Notes: generated from the sequence alone by a model not told the origin. 64,000 nucleotides of DNA from Chryseobacterium sp. YIM B08800 (GCF_026163565.1 NZ_JAPDKN010000022.1:1-64000); one strand, 5' to 3'; shown: positions 1 to 9,592, counted from the first letter of the stretch. Numbers and translations: made by a program.

Positions 1-99
1 CCGCCAAAAAACAAGAAAAAGAGCTCAAACATATCGTTCAATCGGGGCTAAAAATTTGTCACTATTCAAAAAATATCCCATTAATTTAAGATCAACCAT

Positions 100-131
100 G
101 TCAAGGTTTCAAACCTTGACACGGTTTTTTT
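100..131 (+). terminator. Rho-independent terminator-like hairpin
   Basis: GTCAAGGTTT at 100-109 pairs with AAACCTTGAC at 111-120 and is followed by ACGG and a run of T. It would end a transcript entering from the left of the window. It could also be a dispersed palindrome, because a similar perfect palindrome sits at 38828-38878. Confidence 0.45.
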
Positions 132-662
132 AGAGGCTATTTAAATTTGATATTTATTTTTAACATTAAGAAATTAAGATCATCGTCTTAAAAAAACTTA
201 ATACAAAATCAACGTGTTGATTTCTTAATCATTTCCTGCTTAAATGACTAAATACCTCAATGTTAAAATAAGAATAAACAAAGTTTATTTTAATTTAGAA
301 ATTGAAGATTATCTCCTTTCAGTCGATGAATGCTATTTCAACATAGTCAAAATTAAGATAAAGGCAATAGAAAAATATTTAATAAAAATTTAAACACGCT
401 CTTAATTAAAGAAAATCACCCACCCAATTTTACAGTTTTTGTCAAGCTTTGCGAAGCAAATTTATTTGCCTTTGCTTCCTAAATATAAAATTTAAGTGTA
501 AATCTTTGCGTTAAAAAAAAGCTTGTATTTCTTATCCCAAACGGAGACTAAATAAAACAAAACAAGTCAATGAATTTTCATTGGTTTTCAAAACGTACAA
601 AAAACCTTCTTTTAATAATAATTTTAATATTCCATAACTCATTATTTCTCAAAAATGATTAA

Positions 663-707
663 TTTGGTATTTCGTTTTAATTAACACCAAAGAGAAATAA
701 CGAAATA
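663..707 (+). promoter_or_regulatory. Interlaced inverted repeats in the tssE leader
   Basis: TTTGGT at 663-668 is complementary to ACCAAA at 686-691, and TATTTCGTT at 668-676 is complementary to AACGAAATA at 699-707. The arms alternate (A, B, A', B'), so an RNA could form either of two exclusive hairpins or a pseudoknot-like fold. The last arm ends 6 bases before the tssE ATG and covers where a ribosome would bind. A role in translation control or as an operator is inference. Confidence 0.4.
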
Positions 708-713
708 TCACTT

Positions 714-1154
714 ATGGACACACCAAATTACAGAATGCCTTTTGTACCGTCTACACTCATGTCCGAAGGTGGAAGTATCGATACCTGCGACATGGGAGAA
801 AGCATTGCTCATAACATTATGCTTTTAATTACCACAAAAAAAGGAGAAAACAGATATGATGACAACTACGGAAACGATGTTTGGAATCTGGAATTCGATA
901 ACGGCGTAACATCAGCAGTTTGGGAAAGTGTATTTGTAAAAAGTCTTAAAAGACAGATTTTACAATACGAACCACGAATTGTACAGCCACAGATTGATGC
1001 TCACATACGATTTGTGGAGCATAACTATGATACCAAAGAACATACGGAAATCAAGAAAAAAGTAAAAATAGGGATCAATGCAAAAATGGAAGCTACAGGC
1101 GAGCGTTTCAGTTTTTCTACCGAACTTTTTCTAAGCCCAATGTCCATCGACTAA
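714..1154 (+). CDS. tssE: Type VI secretion baseplate subunit TssE (GPW/gp25 family)
   Basis: The 146-residue protein has the gp25-like layout: an N-terminal segment with SIAHNIMLLITTKKGENRYD at about 28-47, then a core with YGNDVWNLEF and a C-terminal strand region. TssE is a baseplate wedge protein at the base of the contractile sheath, acting in the cytoplasm at the inner membrane. The next gene, 23 bases downstream, is TssF, its known baseplate partner, which supports the call. It is longer at the C-terminus than many proteobacterial TssE. The ATG at 714 follows the interlaced repeats. The family call is strong; assignment to the Bacteroidota T6SSiii subtype rests on TssN and TssK elsewhere in the window. 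Confidence 0.85.
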   Translation: MDTPNYRMPFVPSTLMSEGGSIDTCDMGESIAHNIMLLITTKKGENRYDDNYGNDVWNLEFDNGVTSAVWESVFVKSLKRQILQYEPRIVQPQIDAHIRFVEHNYDTKEHTEIKKKVKIGINAKMEATGERFSFSTELFLSPMSID

Positions 1155-1177
1155 ATATTTATTTGTAATAAAATTTT

Positions 1178-3055
1178 ATGAATTTAGATCAGAATATTTA
1201 TTCCAAAGAATCCGTAAAAGCGAGAATGCTTCAGAATGCTACAAAAGTTTGGGGACTAAAAAGTCCACAGTCATTAGATCCTTTTGTGAAATTATTGATT
1301 GATGCATTCAGCACCGAAGTTTTTAAAGCGAATAATGAAATTCAAACCGTTAATGCAAGAATTTTAGAAAAACTTGCCAAGTTATTAACGCCTTCAATTT
1401 ATACACACCCGATTCCTGCTCATGCTTTAGCTTATACTTCACCGTTTGAGTCGTCTGAAATTTTACTGGAGCACACTGAGTTTTTTTTCAAAAAGCACAT
1501 GAATTCCACAGTAAAATCAGAATCAGATAAACAGCTGAATATTCCTTTTACACCCATTGGAAGCGTAAGAACAAACAAAGCGCAAACTACCATTATGTTT
1601 GTGGGGAATACTTGCTACAGTTTAGATGAAAGATTGAATAAAATTCCAATTTCCAGATTTCAGGGAAGACCGGAAGATTACAGAAAAGTAACCATCGGAA
1701 TTGATGTTTCGAAATTTACCAACGAAAAGTTTCCGAAAACATTAAGTCTTTATTGTTCTAATCCTGCCTTTGAACATCTTGATTTTGTGTATAAGCTTTT
1801 ACCTTACAGTACGGTTTCAAGCAACGGAAATCCCATGTTCATTAAAGAAGGAATTTCTTATATAAAAAACAATGAGAGGGAAGGCTACGAACAGATATTT
1901 CATGAGCAATCAATAAAAACAAAAATTATTGAGGATATCAAAAGTATTTACAGTCATAAATTTGTTGAGGTTACAGGACTTTCAAGAGATCTTTTCACAA
2001 AAGAACTTCCACAGGATTTAGATTTTTTAAAGGGAAAAGAAGAAATTGAAAAATATCTGAACGGAAAAGAGTATCTGTGGTTAACTTTCGAGTTTCCGCC
2101 GCAGTTTTCCGCCGAAATTTTAGACAACTTTACTTTTGTACTGAATGCTTTTCCGGTATACAACCGTGGCTGGAAAAAAACAGAATACAGTTTAGATATT
2201 ATGGGAAATAATATTCCGCTGATTACCGAAGAAGCCGAATATTTCCTCTATGTAGATGAAGTTCAGGATGGAGACGGAAGGAAATACACCGAAATTCCTT
2301 TCACGCCTTCAGATAATCTTAAAAAAGGTTTGTACACCGTGAGAAAAGGAGGAATGGAACGTTTCAACAACAGAAATGCGGTGGATATGATTTCTAATGT
2401 TCTTGAACTGACAAGAGATGAGATTGCAGCATTTTCATTATTAAACCGTGACAATGTAAAAGGAATGTTGGGAGAAATGTCTGATAAGATGAAATCGATG
2501 GTGCAGAAAGTAAATAACGCCAAAAGAAACATCAGACAGGAACTTAACTATGTAATCATGGAACCTGTCGAAAAAACAGACCACACTTACGCTTCGTTTT
2601 GGATTACGCATTGCACTTTTGCCAATCACATGCGTCCCGGAACTGAACTTTCAAACCAGTTGAAATCACAGTCGATGATTTTGTTGACAGAAACAATTGG
2701 CGGAGCAGAAGAACAAAAAGGTTCAGACAGCATTCAAGCTTACAAATATGCTTTAACGACGAGAGATAAAATCATTTCTCTGGAAGATGTTAAAAACTAT
2801 TGCCGAATGGTTTTGAAAGATGAACTGAAAGATGTTCGTGTAAAACGAGGAACCATGATCAGCAACAAACCAAAAGAAGGTTTTGTAAGAACCGTTGAGG
2901 TGGAAATTGTACCCAACAATTATTCTTTCTATGGAAGAATGTATTGGGAAAATATGGCAAACATTTTGCGGAACCAAATCGTAGCAAAAGCAATCGATGG
3001 AATAGAGTATCTCGTGAAAATAAGCAATGAAGACACCGATTTTTTTGAAAATTAA
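1178..3055 (+). CDS. tssF: Type VI secretion baseplate subunit TssF
   Basis: The 625-residue protein matches TssF in length and in its N-terminal hallmark, the DPFVKLLIDAFSTEVFKANN stretch (about 33-52), followed by a helix and LTPSIYTHPIPA. TssF forms the wedge with TssE, TssG and TssK. The gene starts 23 bases after tssE and runs the same way, so one transcript is likely. The C-terminal half carries the family's KYALTTRDKIISLEDVKNYC-type segment, also seen in phage gp6-like baseplate proteins. No signal peptide or membrane segment is visible, as expected for a cytosolic component. Confidence 0.88.
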   Translation: MNLDQNIYSKESVKARMLQNATKVWGLKSPQSLDPFVKLLIDAFSTEVFKANNEIQTVNARILEKLAKLLTPSIYTHPIPAHALAYTSPFESSEILLEHTEFFFKKHMNSTVKSESDKQLNIPFTPIGSVRTNKAQTTIMFVGNTCYSLDERLNKIPISRFQGRPEDYRKVTIGIDVSKFTNEKFPKTLSLYCSNPAFEHLDFVYKLLPYSTVSSNGNPMFIKEGISYIKNNEREGYEQIFHEQSIKTKIIEDIKSIYSHKFVEVTGLSRDLFTKELPQDLDFLKGKEEIEKYLNGKEYLWLTFEFPPQFSAEILDNFTFVLNAFPVYNRGWKKTEYSLDIMGNNIPLITEEAEYFLYVDEVQDGDGRKYTEIPFTPSDNLKKGLYTVRKGGMERFNNRNAVDMISNVLELTRDEIAAFSLLNRDNVKGMLGEMSDKMKSMVQKVNNAKRNIRQELNYVIMEPVEKTDHTYASFWITHCTFANHMRPGTELSNQLKSQSMILLTETIGGAEEQKGSDSIQAYKYALTTRDKIISLEDVKNYCRMVLKDELKDVRVKRGTMISNKPKEGFVRTVEVEIVPNNYSFYGRMYWENMANILRNQIVAKAIDGIEYLVKISNEDTDFFEN

Positions 3056-3077
3056 TTTTAACATCCAAATATAAAAT

Positions 3078-4004
3078 ATGAAAAAAATAATGATGGTTGC
3101 ACTCGCTTTGTCGCTGAGTGCTGCAAGTGTAAGCTGTAAAAAAGGAATGGATAAAATAGGAAATGCCGTTCTGAAAGCCGGAGAAAACGAATCTCAGGCG
3201 ATTATAGATTTTAATAACGACTTTTTAGATTCTTACAAAAGCTCTTCCAGACATATTGAAAATATCGTAAAATATGCAGAAGCTGCCGTTAAGAAATCTA
3301 AAGGCGAAACAGTTTACAGCATGCCGGTTGTAATTAGTTCTATGGATTATTCGCTGAGTAAAATAAAAGAAGTTCCGTCTGGTTTTGAAAATGATAAAAA
3401 AATAATTGAAACCGATTTTAATACCTACAAAGCAAAAAGAGAAAGCATAGAAAAAAAATACGAAGAACTGAAATCATATATCACTTCTGAAGATTATAAA
3501 GACGATAAAGGGGTAAAAGCAGAAACTTTGCAAAAAGATATTACAGCAGAAGCGCAGGCATTTTTTACGGCGGGAGAAAATATTTTAACGAAAATAAAAC
3601 CTGCAACCGATGCAGCAGAAGAAGTGATTCTTAAAGATCATCCGATGAAAGAATTTATAGTTTCTTCTAAATCTTTAATGAGTTCTATGGATTCTGTAAT
3701 GGATGTTTTAGATAAGCAATATGCAGGAAATTTTAATGAAGCAGAAGCCCAGAAAAAGTATGACGAATTTGAGAAAATTGTGACGATAAATAACAGCAAA
3801 GTTTTTAATGTAAAAGAACAGCAGTACGCTTACAAAAAAACTCAGTTTGAAAGTGTAAACCAAAAAGCCTCTGACTTTTTAGATAAATTTAGAAAGTTGA
3901 TCAGAGATTCAAAATCTACAGGGAAAATTCCGGACAGTAATATTCAGGAAATGGATTCTGCTTACGAATCTGTTTTGAATTCTTATAACTCATTTGTGAA
4001 ATAA
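3078..4004 (+). CDS. DUF3829-like lipoprotein linked to tssEF
   Basis: The 308-residue protein starts with a lipoprotein signal (MKKIMMVALAL..., lipobox ending at Cys20 in SVSC). The mature part is almost entirely charged helix, with many Lys and Glu, and resembles the DUF3829 family of helical lipoproteins. It begins 23 bases after tssF and is followed by a strong terminator, so it sits in the tssEF transcript. T6SSiii systems encode an envelope lipoprotein (TssQ), and this gene may play that part, but no direct similarity was recognised. It could equally be an unrelated helical lipoprotein carried along. Lipid anchoring is clear from sequence; the function is not. Confidence 0.7.
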   Translation: MKKIMMVALALSLSAASVSCKKGMDKIGNAVLKAGENESQAIIDFNNDFLDSYKSSSRHIENIVKYAEAAVKKSKGETVYSMPVVISSMDYSLSKIKEVPSGFENDKKIIETDFNTYKAKRESIEKKYEELKSYITSEDYKDDKGVKAETLQKDITAEAQAFFTAGENILTKIKPATDAAEEVILKDHPMKEFIVSSKSLMSSMDSVMDVLDKQYAGNFNEAEAQKKYDEFEKIVTINNSKVFNVKEQQYAYKKTQFESVNQKASDFLDKFRKLIRDSKSTGKIPDSNIQEMDSAYESVLNSYNSFVK

Positions 4005-4025
4005 ATTCTTAAACTTTATTCAGAT

Positions 4026-4060
4026 AAAAATACCGATGGAAAAATTCATCGGTATTTTTT
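4026..4060 (+). terminator. Terminator of the tssE-tssF-lipoprotein operon
   Basis: AAATACCGATG pairs with CATCGGTATTT across an 8-base loop and is followed by a T run. It lies 22 bases after the lipoprotein stop, so the tssEF unit is transcriptionally closed here. Confidence 0.85.
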
Positions 4061-4120
4061 ATACTGCAAAGACGTGATTTTTAGAGGTAATTATTCCCCG
4101 TTATGTATTTGACTCGTTGT

Positions 4121-4237
4121 CGTCACTTCGAGTAGATTTTTGAAAAAAATCGTATCGAGAAGCTCGTAATTTTTAGGACAAGTTCTATTCTCGATACATC
4201 TTTTCTCTACTTCGTTATGAAAAACACTTGAAGTGCC
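4121..4237. repeat. Dispersed inverted-repeat element, GTCACTTCGAGTAG type
   Basis: GTCACTTCGAGTAG at the left and ACTTGAAGTG at the right are imperfect inverted copies, and internal GTATCGAGA and TCTCGATAC also pair. This layout (TCTCGATAC, CTACTTCG, GAAGTGAC) is a common intergenic element in Bacteroidota. The rest of the 420-base gap before uvrA holds a terminator and a promoter. Confidence 0.55.
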
Positions 4238-4381
4238 GAAAATCTAAAAAAAAAATTAAAATATACATGGCATAATTATTAACAACAAGATCTATAATTT
4301 AAAATTAAACAAACAATATATCTCTAATTTCACAGATGAGAAACTAACATTTTTTAACACGATAAATTCCATAAAATTCCG

Positions 4382-4389
4382 TAATTTTG
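4382..4389 (+). promoter_or_regulatory. Putative -7 box of uvrA
   Basis: TAATTTTG fits the Bacteroidota -7 consensus TAnnTTTG and lies 35 bases before the uvrA ATG. No clear -33 TTTG was found upstream. Confidence 0.45.
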
Positions 4390-4424
4390 CACATCGTGAT
4401 TTTCAGGTAAAGTCACTCCAAATT

Positions 4425-7253
4425 ATGAGTAAATCAACTGAATATATAGAAGTTTACGGAGCTCGTGAACACAATCTTAAAAATATTAATGTAAAAATTC
4501 CGCGTAACGAATTGGTCGTAATTACGGGTCTTTCGGGAAGCGGAAAATCTTCATTGGCTTTTGATACGATTTTTGCGGAAGGTCAGCGTCGTTACATCGA
4601 AACGTTTTCCGCTTATGCGAGACAGTTTTTGGGCGGTTTAGAACGCCCCGATGTTGATAAAATTGAAGGTCTTTCGCCCGTAATTGCTATTGAACAAAAG
4701 ACAACCAATAAAAATCCACGTTCAACTGTAGGAACCGTTACAGAATTGTACGATTACCTTCGTCTCTTATTTGCGAGAGTTTCAGATGCTTATTCTCAAA
4801 CGACGGGAAAAAAGTTGGTAAGCTATACTGAAGATCAGATTCTTGATACAATCAAAGAAAATTATAAAGGCGAAAAAATTATGTTGATGGCACCTGTTGT
4901 GCGTTCCAGAAAAGGACATTATCACGAACTTTTTGTTCAGATGGCCAAAAAAGGATACGGACAGGCAAGAATTGACGGTGAATTACAGGATATTGAATAT
5001 GATTTAAAACTCGACCGTTACAAAACCCACGACATCGATATCGTAATTGACCGTTGGATTATTGGAGAAAGTGCATCGGAAGCCAGAATGGAAAAATCGT
5101 TGCGAACTGCAATGGAAATGGGGGAAGGTTTAATCGGGATTCAAAAACTGGGAAGTACAGAGATTGAATATTTTTCTAAAAACTTAATGGATGCCGAAAC
5201 AGGCCATTCATTGGCTTTACCGGAACCGAATACATTTTCATTTAATTCGCCGAAAGGAAGTTGTCCAAGCTGTAAAGGTTTAGGAACAATTAAAAAAATC
5301 AACACCGATTATTTTGTTGAAAATCCTAAATTGTCAATCAATCAGGGAGCTTTGTTACCGTTGGAAGATATTAAATCTAATAAATATGTACTTTCTCAAA
5401 TCAAAAATATTCTTGAAATTTTTGGTTTAGGATTGGCAACACCTTTTAAAGATATTCCGGAAGAAGCATTGGACTATATCTACAATGGTTGTCATAAGGA
5501 ATTTAATAAAGATTTAAAATATGCCGGAATTACCAAAAAAATCAAAATCAGTTTTGATGGTTTGATTCCTTTTATGGAAGAATTAATCGAGGAAAGAGAA
5601 TCTTACGAAGCAATTTTGCTTGAAAGACATTTTACAACCGAAGAAACTTGCCCGGAATGTAAAGGAACCCGTCTTCAGCCTTCAAGTTTAAGCTTTAAAA
5701 TCGACGGAAAAAATATTGCCGAGATCAATGGTTTAAGTTTATCAGACTTAAAAGATTGGTTAGCCGATGTAAAAGATAAATTTTCAGAAAAAAATTCGAT
5801 CATTGCTCACGAAATTTTAAAGGAAATCGAAACCAGACTTCAGTTTTTACTGGATGTAGGTTTAGATTATTTAAGTTTGAGCAGAAGTTCAAAAACTCTT
5901 TCTGGTGGAGAATCTCAGAGAATTCGTTTGGCAACACAAATTGGGTCGCAATTGGTCAACGTTCTTTATATTTTGGATGAACCAAGTATCGGATTGCACC
6001 AAAGAGACAATGAGAGATTAATTAATTCGTTAAAAAATCTTCGTGATATCGGGAACTCTGTTTTGGTGGTAGAGCACGATAAAGATATGATCATGGAAGC
6101 CGATGAGGTTTTAGACATTGGTCCGAGAGCCGGAAAATTTGGTGGAGAAATTCTTTGGCAAGGGAAACCGAAAGATTTGCTTAAAGCTGATACGATAACC
6201 GCTGATTATATCAACGGGAAAAGAAAAATTGCCATTCCGGAAGTGAGAAGAGAAGGAAACGGTAAAAATATTGTACTAAAAGGTGCTACAGGAAATAACC
6301 TTAAAAATGTAACGCTTGATATTCCGTTAGGAAAATTGGTTGTGGTTACAGGTATTTCAGGAAGTGGAAAATCTTCTTTAATCAACGGAACTTTATATCC
6401 GATACTGAATAAGCATTTTTACAGAGCCGTTCAGGAACCTTTGCCTTACAAAAAAGTAGAAGGCCTTGATAATATCGATAAAATTGTAGATGTAGACCAA
6501 ACTCCGATCGGAAGAACACCTCGTTCAAATCCTGCAACCTACACCGGAATGTTTACCGATATCAGAAACTTATTTTCAGAATTGCCTGAATCTAAAATTC
6601 GTGGCTACAAACCAGGAAGATTTTCTTTCAATGTAAAAGGTGGAAGATGTGAAACTTGTCAAGGTGGCGGTTTGAAGGTAATCGAAATGAACTTTTTACC
6701 GGATGTTTACGTACATTGTGAAACCTGTAACGGAAAACGTTTCAACAGAGAAACTTTGGAAGTTCGCTACAAAGGAAAATCGATTTCCGATGTTTTGGAT
6801 ATGACGATTGATGAAGCGGTAGATTTCTTCCAGCCAATTCCTAAGATTTTTGCGAAAGTAAAAACTTTACAGGATGTAGGTTTGGGTTACATTACAATGG
6901 GGCAACAGTCGACAACTCTTTCCGGAGGGGAAGCGCAGCGTATTAAATTAGCAACAGAACTTGCAAAAAGACAGACCGGAAATACTTTATACATTCTTGA
7001 CGAACCAACGACCGGGCTTCATTTTGAAGACGTGAAAATTCTGATGGATGCGATTAATAAATTAGTTGAATTAGGAAATTCATTCATCATCATCGAACAT
7101 AATATGGATGTTATCAAATTGGCAGATCATATTATCGATGTTGGACCAGAAGGCGGTAAACACGGTGGGCAAATCATTGCACAGGGAACACCTGAAGAAA
7201 TTATCAAGTCTAAGAAAAGTTTGACAGGAAAGTATTTGAAAAAGGAGATGTAA
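4425..7253 (+). CDS. uvrA: Excinuclease ABC subunit UvrA
   Basis: The 942-residue protein has the full UvrA design: two ABC ATPase halves with Walker [10 protein letters not shown] at 35-43 and GISGSGKSS near 643-651, signature LSGGE motifs near residues 493 and 833, and two zinc-binding regions (CPSCKG...CPECKG in the first half, CETCQGGG...CETCNGKR in the second). UvrA scans DNA for bulky lesions and loads UvrB in nucleotide excision repair. Length matches the family (about 940). It is transcribed alone or with the small lipoprotein gene that follows. Confidence 0.97.
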   Translation: MSKSTEYIEVYGAREHNLKNINVKIPRNELVVITGLSGSGKSSLAFDTIFAEGQRRYIETFSAYARQFLGGLERPDVDKIEGLSPVIAIEQKTTNKNPRSTVGTVTELYDYLRLLFARVSDAYSQTTGKKLVSYTEDQILDTIKENYKGEKIMLMAPVVRSRKGHYHELFVQMAKKGYGQARIDGELQDIEYDLKLDRYKTHDIDIVIDRWIIGESASEARMEKSLRTAMEMGEGLIGIQKLGSTEIEYFSKNLMDAETGHSLALPEPNTFSFNSPKGSCPSCKGLGTIKKINTDYFVENPKLSINQGALLPLEDIKSNKYVLSQIKNILEIFGLGLATPFKDIPEEALDYIYNGCHKEFNKDLKYAGITKKIKISFDGLIPFMEELIEERESYEAILLERHFTTEETCPECKGTRLQPSSLSFKIDGKNIAEINGLSLSDLKDWLADVKDKFSEKNSIIAHEILKEIETRLQFLLDVGLDYLSLSRSSKTLSGGESQRIRLATQIGSQLVNVLYILDEPSIGLHQRDNERLINSLKNLRDIGNSVLVVEHDKDMIMEADEVLDIGPRAGKFGGEILWQGKPKDLLKADTITADYINGKRKIAIPEVRREGNGKNIVLKGATGNNLKNVTLDIPLGKLVVVTGISGSGKSSLINGTLYPILNKHFYRAVQEPLPYKKVEGLDNIDKIVDVDQTPIGRTPRSNPATYTGMFTDIRNLFSELPESKIRGYKPGRFSFNVKGGRCETCQGGGLKVIEMNFLPDVYVHCETCNGKRFNRETLEVRYKGKSISDVLDMTIDEAVDFFQPIPKIFAKVKTLQDVGLGYITMGQQSTTLSGGEAQRIKLATELAKRQTGNTLYILDEPTTGLHFEDVKILMDAINKLVELGNSFIIIEHNMDVIKLADHIIDVGPEGGKHGGQIIAQGTPEEIIKSKKSLTGKYLKKEM

Positions 7254-7290
7254 ATTGGTCTTAAATTTGTGGTATCTCTTAAAAAATGTT

Positions 7291-7470
7291 ATGAAATCTA
7301 TTAAAATTTATTTAGCACTTTTGGTTTTTTCTCTTAGTCTAGCTTCTTGCGAAGTGAGAACGGCAACAAGCGTAAGAAGTAATAATTCTAAACCAATACC
7401 ACCGGGTCAGGCTAAGAAAATTTACGGAACAAAATCTGCAAAACCTTTTGCTCCCGGGCAAAATAAATAA
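7291..7470 (+). CDS. Small lipoprotein, 59 residues
   Basis: From the ATG at 7291 the peptide has a lipoprotein signal (MKSIKIYLALLVFSLSLASC) with the acceptor Cys at 20, then a short basic, proline-rich tail with KPIPPGQAKK and KPFAPGQNK, an imperfect PGQ repeat. A longer TTG start at 7255 was rejected because it would put a non-signal extension before the Lys-rich n-region. The tail type recurs in small flavobacterial lipoproteins of unknown function. It starts 37 bases after uvrA and is followed by a terminator. Confidence 0.65.
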   Translation: MKSIKIYLALLVFSLSLASCEVRTATSVRSNNSKPIPPGQAKKIYGTKSAKPFAPGQNK

Positions 7471-7493
7471 GCAATTAACATCTATACAATATT

Positions 7494-7529
7494 AACGAGC
7501 TGTAACATGTGTTATAGCTCGTTCTTTTT
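7494..7529 (+). terminator. Terminator after the small lipoprotein gene
   Basis: AACGAGCT at 7494-7501 pairs with AGCTCGTT ending near 7523, with inner AACA/TGTT pairing, followed by CTTTTT. Confidence 0.8.
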
Positions 7530-7690
7530 ATCAAATTTAATTGAAATTGGTTCTAATTTAAATGTAATTTACACTTCCAATGTTAACTTTTTAATTATTT
7601 TTAAAATTTAATAATTTGATTATCAGTATAATATATTTTAATGTTAACTCAATGTTAACTGAATGTGAAATTTGTATGAATATTTTTTTA

Positions 7691-7698
7691 TATCTTTG
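7691..7698 (+). promoter_or_regulatory. Putative -7 box, TATCTTTG
   Basis: TATCTTTG matches TAnnTTTG and a TTTG at 7671-7674 could be the -33 element (16 bases between, a little short). It is 42 bases before the ATG of the next gene. Confidence 0.55.
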
Positions 7699-7740
7699 AT
7701 TTAGAATTCAAAACAAGTTTAATATATAATTTAAAATCAG

Positions 7741-8151
7741 ATGATTATGAAAAATAAAATTCAAATATTTGTTGCTTCTCTTTTCGCATTAGGATTAACA
7801 GCAATCGCAGGTAACGTAAAAGCTCAGACAACTTCAAACAATACAATTGAAGAGATTCAGATAAATAAAAATGATGCATTCAGTGAAATCAGAAATCTGT
7901 TGATGGCCAATTTTGATTTTACCAATCAAGATTATAAGCAAGGAGTTGTAAATTCTGAAGTAAAGTTTGATATTGCAGAAAATGGTAAAATTGTAAATGT
8001 ACGTTCAAAAGGAGACTGCAAAAATGTAAGCAAAGAAATAGAAAATGTTTTGTCTCATCTTCAATATAAAGTGGATGCCAACAAACTGAATGAAAATATG
8101 CTTGCTTCTTCTTTTGTAATGCCTGTAAGAGTAGACATCAACAATAGATAA
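7741..8151 (+). CDS. Secreted protein with a TonB-C-like domain
   Basis: The 136-residue protein begins with a cleavable signal (MKNKIQIFVASLFALGLTAIAGNVKAQ; the Met at 7747 is an equally good start). The mature region of about 105 residues has the pattern of the C-terminal periplasmic domain of TonB-like proteins: VNSEVKFDIAENGKIVNVRS followed by an alternating helix and a strand ending FVMPVRVDI. No membrane anchor or proline linker remains, so it is a soluble or surface version. Its role is unknown. The gene stands alone between a promoter and a terminator. Confidence 0.6.
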   Translation: MIMKNKIQIFVASLFALGLTAIAGNVKAQTTSNNTIEEIQINKNDAFSEIRNLLMANFDFTNQDYKQGVVNSEVKFDIAENGKIVNVRSKGDCKNVSKEIENVLSHLQYKVDANKLNENMLASSFVMPVRVDINNR

Positions 8152-8180
8152 ATACATAAAACTGTATATAATTTTCCTTA

Positions 8181-8206
8181 AACTGCTTGAAAAAGCAGTT
8201 TTTTTA
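8181..8206 (+). terminator. Terminator hairpin
   Basis: AACTGCTT (8181-8188), loop GAAA, AAGCAGTT (8193-8200), then a T run. Confidence 0.85.
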
Positions 8207-8248
8207 TTTCCGGTAATTGTATACATTTGATTTTAAATATTATCTGCC

Positions 8249-8761
8249 GTGAATCCTATTCTTGATGTAGTTATCCGTTCACTTTGCGTTTACCTTTTTA
8301 TGGTAATCGCCATCCGTTTATTTGGAAAGAATCAACTTTCACAACTCAACGCAGGAGATGTTGTTTTGCTGTTGCTGATTTCAAATGCGGTACAGAATGC
8401 AATGGTTGGTGAAAATACTTCCTTAGAAGGCGGAATTGTTGCGGCGCTTGTTTTATTTGCTGCTAATTTTACTTTAAAAAGATTGATGTTTTCCAATCGT
8501 GGTTTTGCAAGTTTTATGGAAGCAGATCCGGTTATTTTAGTAAAAGACGGAAATGTAGATCAGGTTGCTTTAAGAAAAGTGAAAATTACTTTTGATGAAC
8601 TGAATGAAGCAATCAGGGAGCATGGAGTAGAAGCAATGGAAAATGTAAAGCTTGCTATTTTGGAGGTGGATGGAAATATCAGTGTGATTTCTGAAGATAA
8701 AGATGATCAGCAGACTCACTATTCCAGAATTAAAAGAAAAAATAAAAGAAAATATCATTAA
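8249..8761 (+). CDS. DUF421 (YetF-like) membrane protein
   Basis: The 170-residue protein has hydrophobic segments at roughly 8-25, 35-52 and 60-78, then a soluble domain with DPVILVKDGNVD and the helix LNEAIREHGVEAMENVKLAILEVDGNISVI. That order (three membrane helices, then the YetF cytosolic fold) defines DUF421. The family is membrane-bound and of uncertain function. The start is a GTG at 8249, chosen because the coding sequence begins immediately with NPILDVVIRS. It is 4 bases from the following GNAT gene, so the two are co-transcribed. Confidence 0.8.
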   Translation: MNPILDVVIRSLCVYLFMVIAIRLFGKNQLSQLNAGDVVLLLLISNAVQNAMVGENTSLEGGIVAALVLFAANFTLKRLMFSNRGFASFMEADPVILVKDGNVDQVALRKVKITFDELNEAIREHGVEAMENVKLAILEVDGNISVISEDKDDQQTHYSRIKRKNKRKYH

Positions 8762-8765
8762 AAAA

Positions 8766-9260
8766 ATGAACTACGAGATAAGAGAAATGCTTCCGCAGGA
8801 CGAAACCAAAGTTTTAGAAATTTTCAAGCAGGGAATAGACAGCGGAATTGCCACATTTGATACAGAATTGCCAAGCTCAGAAGCCTGGAATTCCAGCTTT
8901 TTAAATGACTGCAGATGGGTTTTGGAAAACGAAAACAACGAAGTGATCGGTTGGTGTGCTTTAAAACCTGTAAGTAAAAGAGATTGTTTTAAAGGCGTTG
9001 CCGAAGTAAGTATTTATTTTGATCATAATTACCTTGGAAAAGGTTTGGGTTCGGTTCTTTTAAGAAAACTGATTCTCGATAGTGAAAACCACGGATTCTG
9101 GACTTTGCAGTCTAATATTTTCCCTGAAAACGTAGCATCTATAAAATTTCATCAGAAAAATGGTTTCAGAATCGTTGGTAAAAGAGATAAAGTAGGTCAG
9201 CTTCATGGTGAGTGGAAAGATCTTGTGATGCTGGAAAGAAGAAGCCCGAATATTTTTTAA
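8766..9260 (+). CDS. GNAT N-acetyltransferase, phosphinothricin-acetyltransferase-like
   Basis: The 164-residue protein has the PAT/Bar-type GNAT layout: an N-terminal MNYEIREMLPQDETKVLEIF, a middle VIGWCALKPVS strand, the acetyl-CoA loop EVSIYFDHNYLGKGLGSVLL (motif A), and C-terminal NGFRIVGKRDKVGQLHGEWKD. Such enzymes acetylate small amines or amino-acid analogues; the substrate here is unknown. The ATG at 8766 is 4 bases past the DUF421 stop; an upstream in-frame start inside DUF421 would add unrelated residues. A second PAT-like gene lies at 53810. Confidence 0.82.
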   Translation: MNYEIREMLPQDETKVLEIFKQGIDSGIATFDTELPSSEAWNSSFLNDCRWVLENENNEVIGWCALKPVSKRDCFKGVAEVSIYFDHNYLGKGLGSVLLRKLILDSENHGFWTLQSNIFPENVASIKFHQKNGFRIVGKRDKVGQLHGEWKDLVMLERRSPNIF

Positions 9261-9327
9261 ATATTAACTATTAGTCGTTTGGCATTTTGATTGTACCATT
9301 CACTTCATCAATTTAAATTTTAAAATT

Positions 9328-9474
9328 ATGAAACTCCTGAAAAATACAATTGCTATAATCGTTACAGCAGGATTTATTTCTTCCTGTGTTCCGCATCCGA
9401 GCCAAAGACCAATGCCTCACGGTCATGATAAGAAAGTTGAGGAATTGAAAAAACATCATCCAAGTAATAGATAA
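9328..9474 (+). CDS. Tiny lipoprotein, 48 residues
   Basis: The ATG at 9328 opens a short peptide with a lipoprotein signal (MKLLKNTIAIIVTAGFISSC, acceptor Cys20), then VPHPSQRPMPHGHDKKVEELKKHH, rich in His, Pro and Lys. An A-rich stretch precedes it. Small His-bearing envelope proteins are common in flavobacteria; function unknown. The following gene also encodes a His-rich secreted peptide. Confidence 0.6.
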   Translation: MKLLKNTIAIIVTAGFISSCVPHPSQRPMPHGHDKKVEELKKHHPSNR

Positions 9475-9592
9475 ATCATCTTGATTATTCAGAAATAATA
9501 ATAAAATTTCTTAAAAAATACTAAATATGCAGTTATAAGCAATTATTGGCATTAGTGTTGTTGGCTTTAGTCGTAATTTGAAATTGAGTATT

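Larger units (their letters stand above)
1..713. other. Non-coding leader region upstream of tssE
   Basis: No convincing gene is seen in these 713 bases. Positions 1-60 match the right half of a dispersed element also present near 38698-38807 (shared GAGCTCAAAC and ATCGGGGCTAA). A terminator-like hairpin lies at 100-131, and a perfect 18-base palindrome (AAATCAAC-GT-GTTGATTT) at 206-223. Around 440-510 the sequence resembles Bacteroidota intergenic filler ending in AAATCTTTGCG. The last 50 bases hold two interlaced inverted repeats just before tssE, listed separately. Confidence 0.6.

Noticed and set aside
7255-7290. Longer TTG start for the small lipoprotein gene
   Set aside because: It would put a non-basic stretch before the Lys-starting signal peptide; the ATG at 7291 gives the normal lipoprotein layout.
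8703-8765. Longer GNAT start inside the DUF421 gene
   Set aside because: It overlaps the end of DUF421 in another frame; the ATG at 8766 begins the conserved N-terminus.
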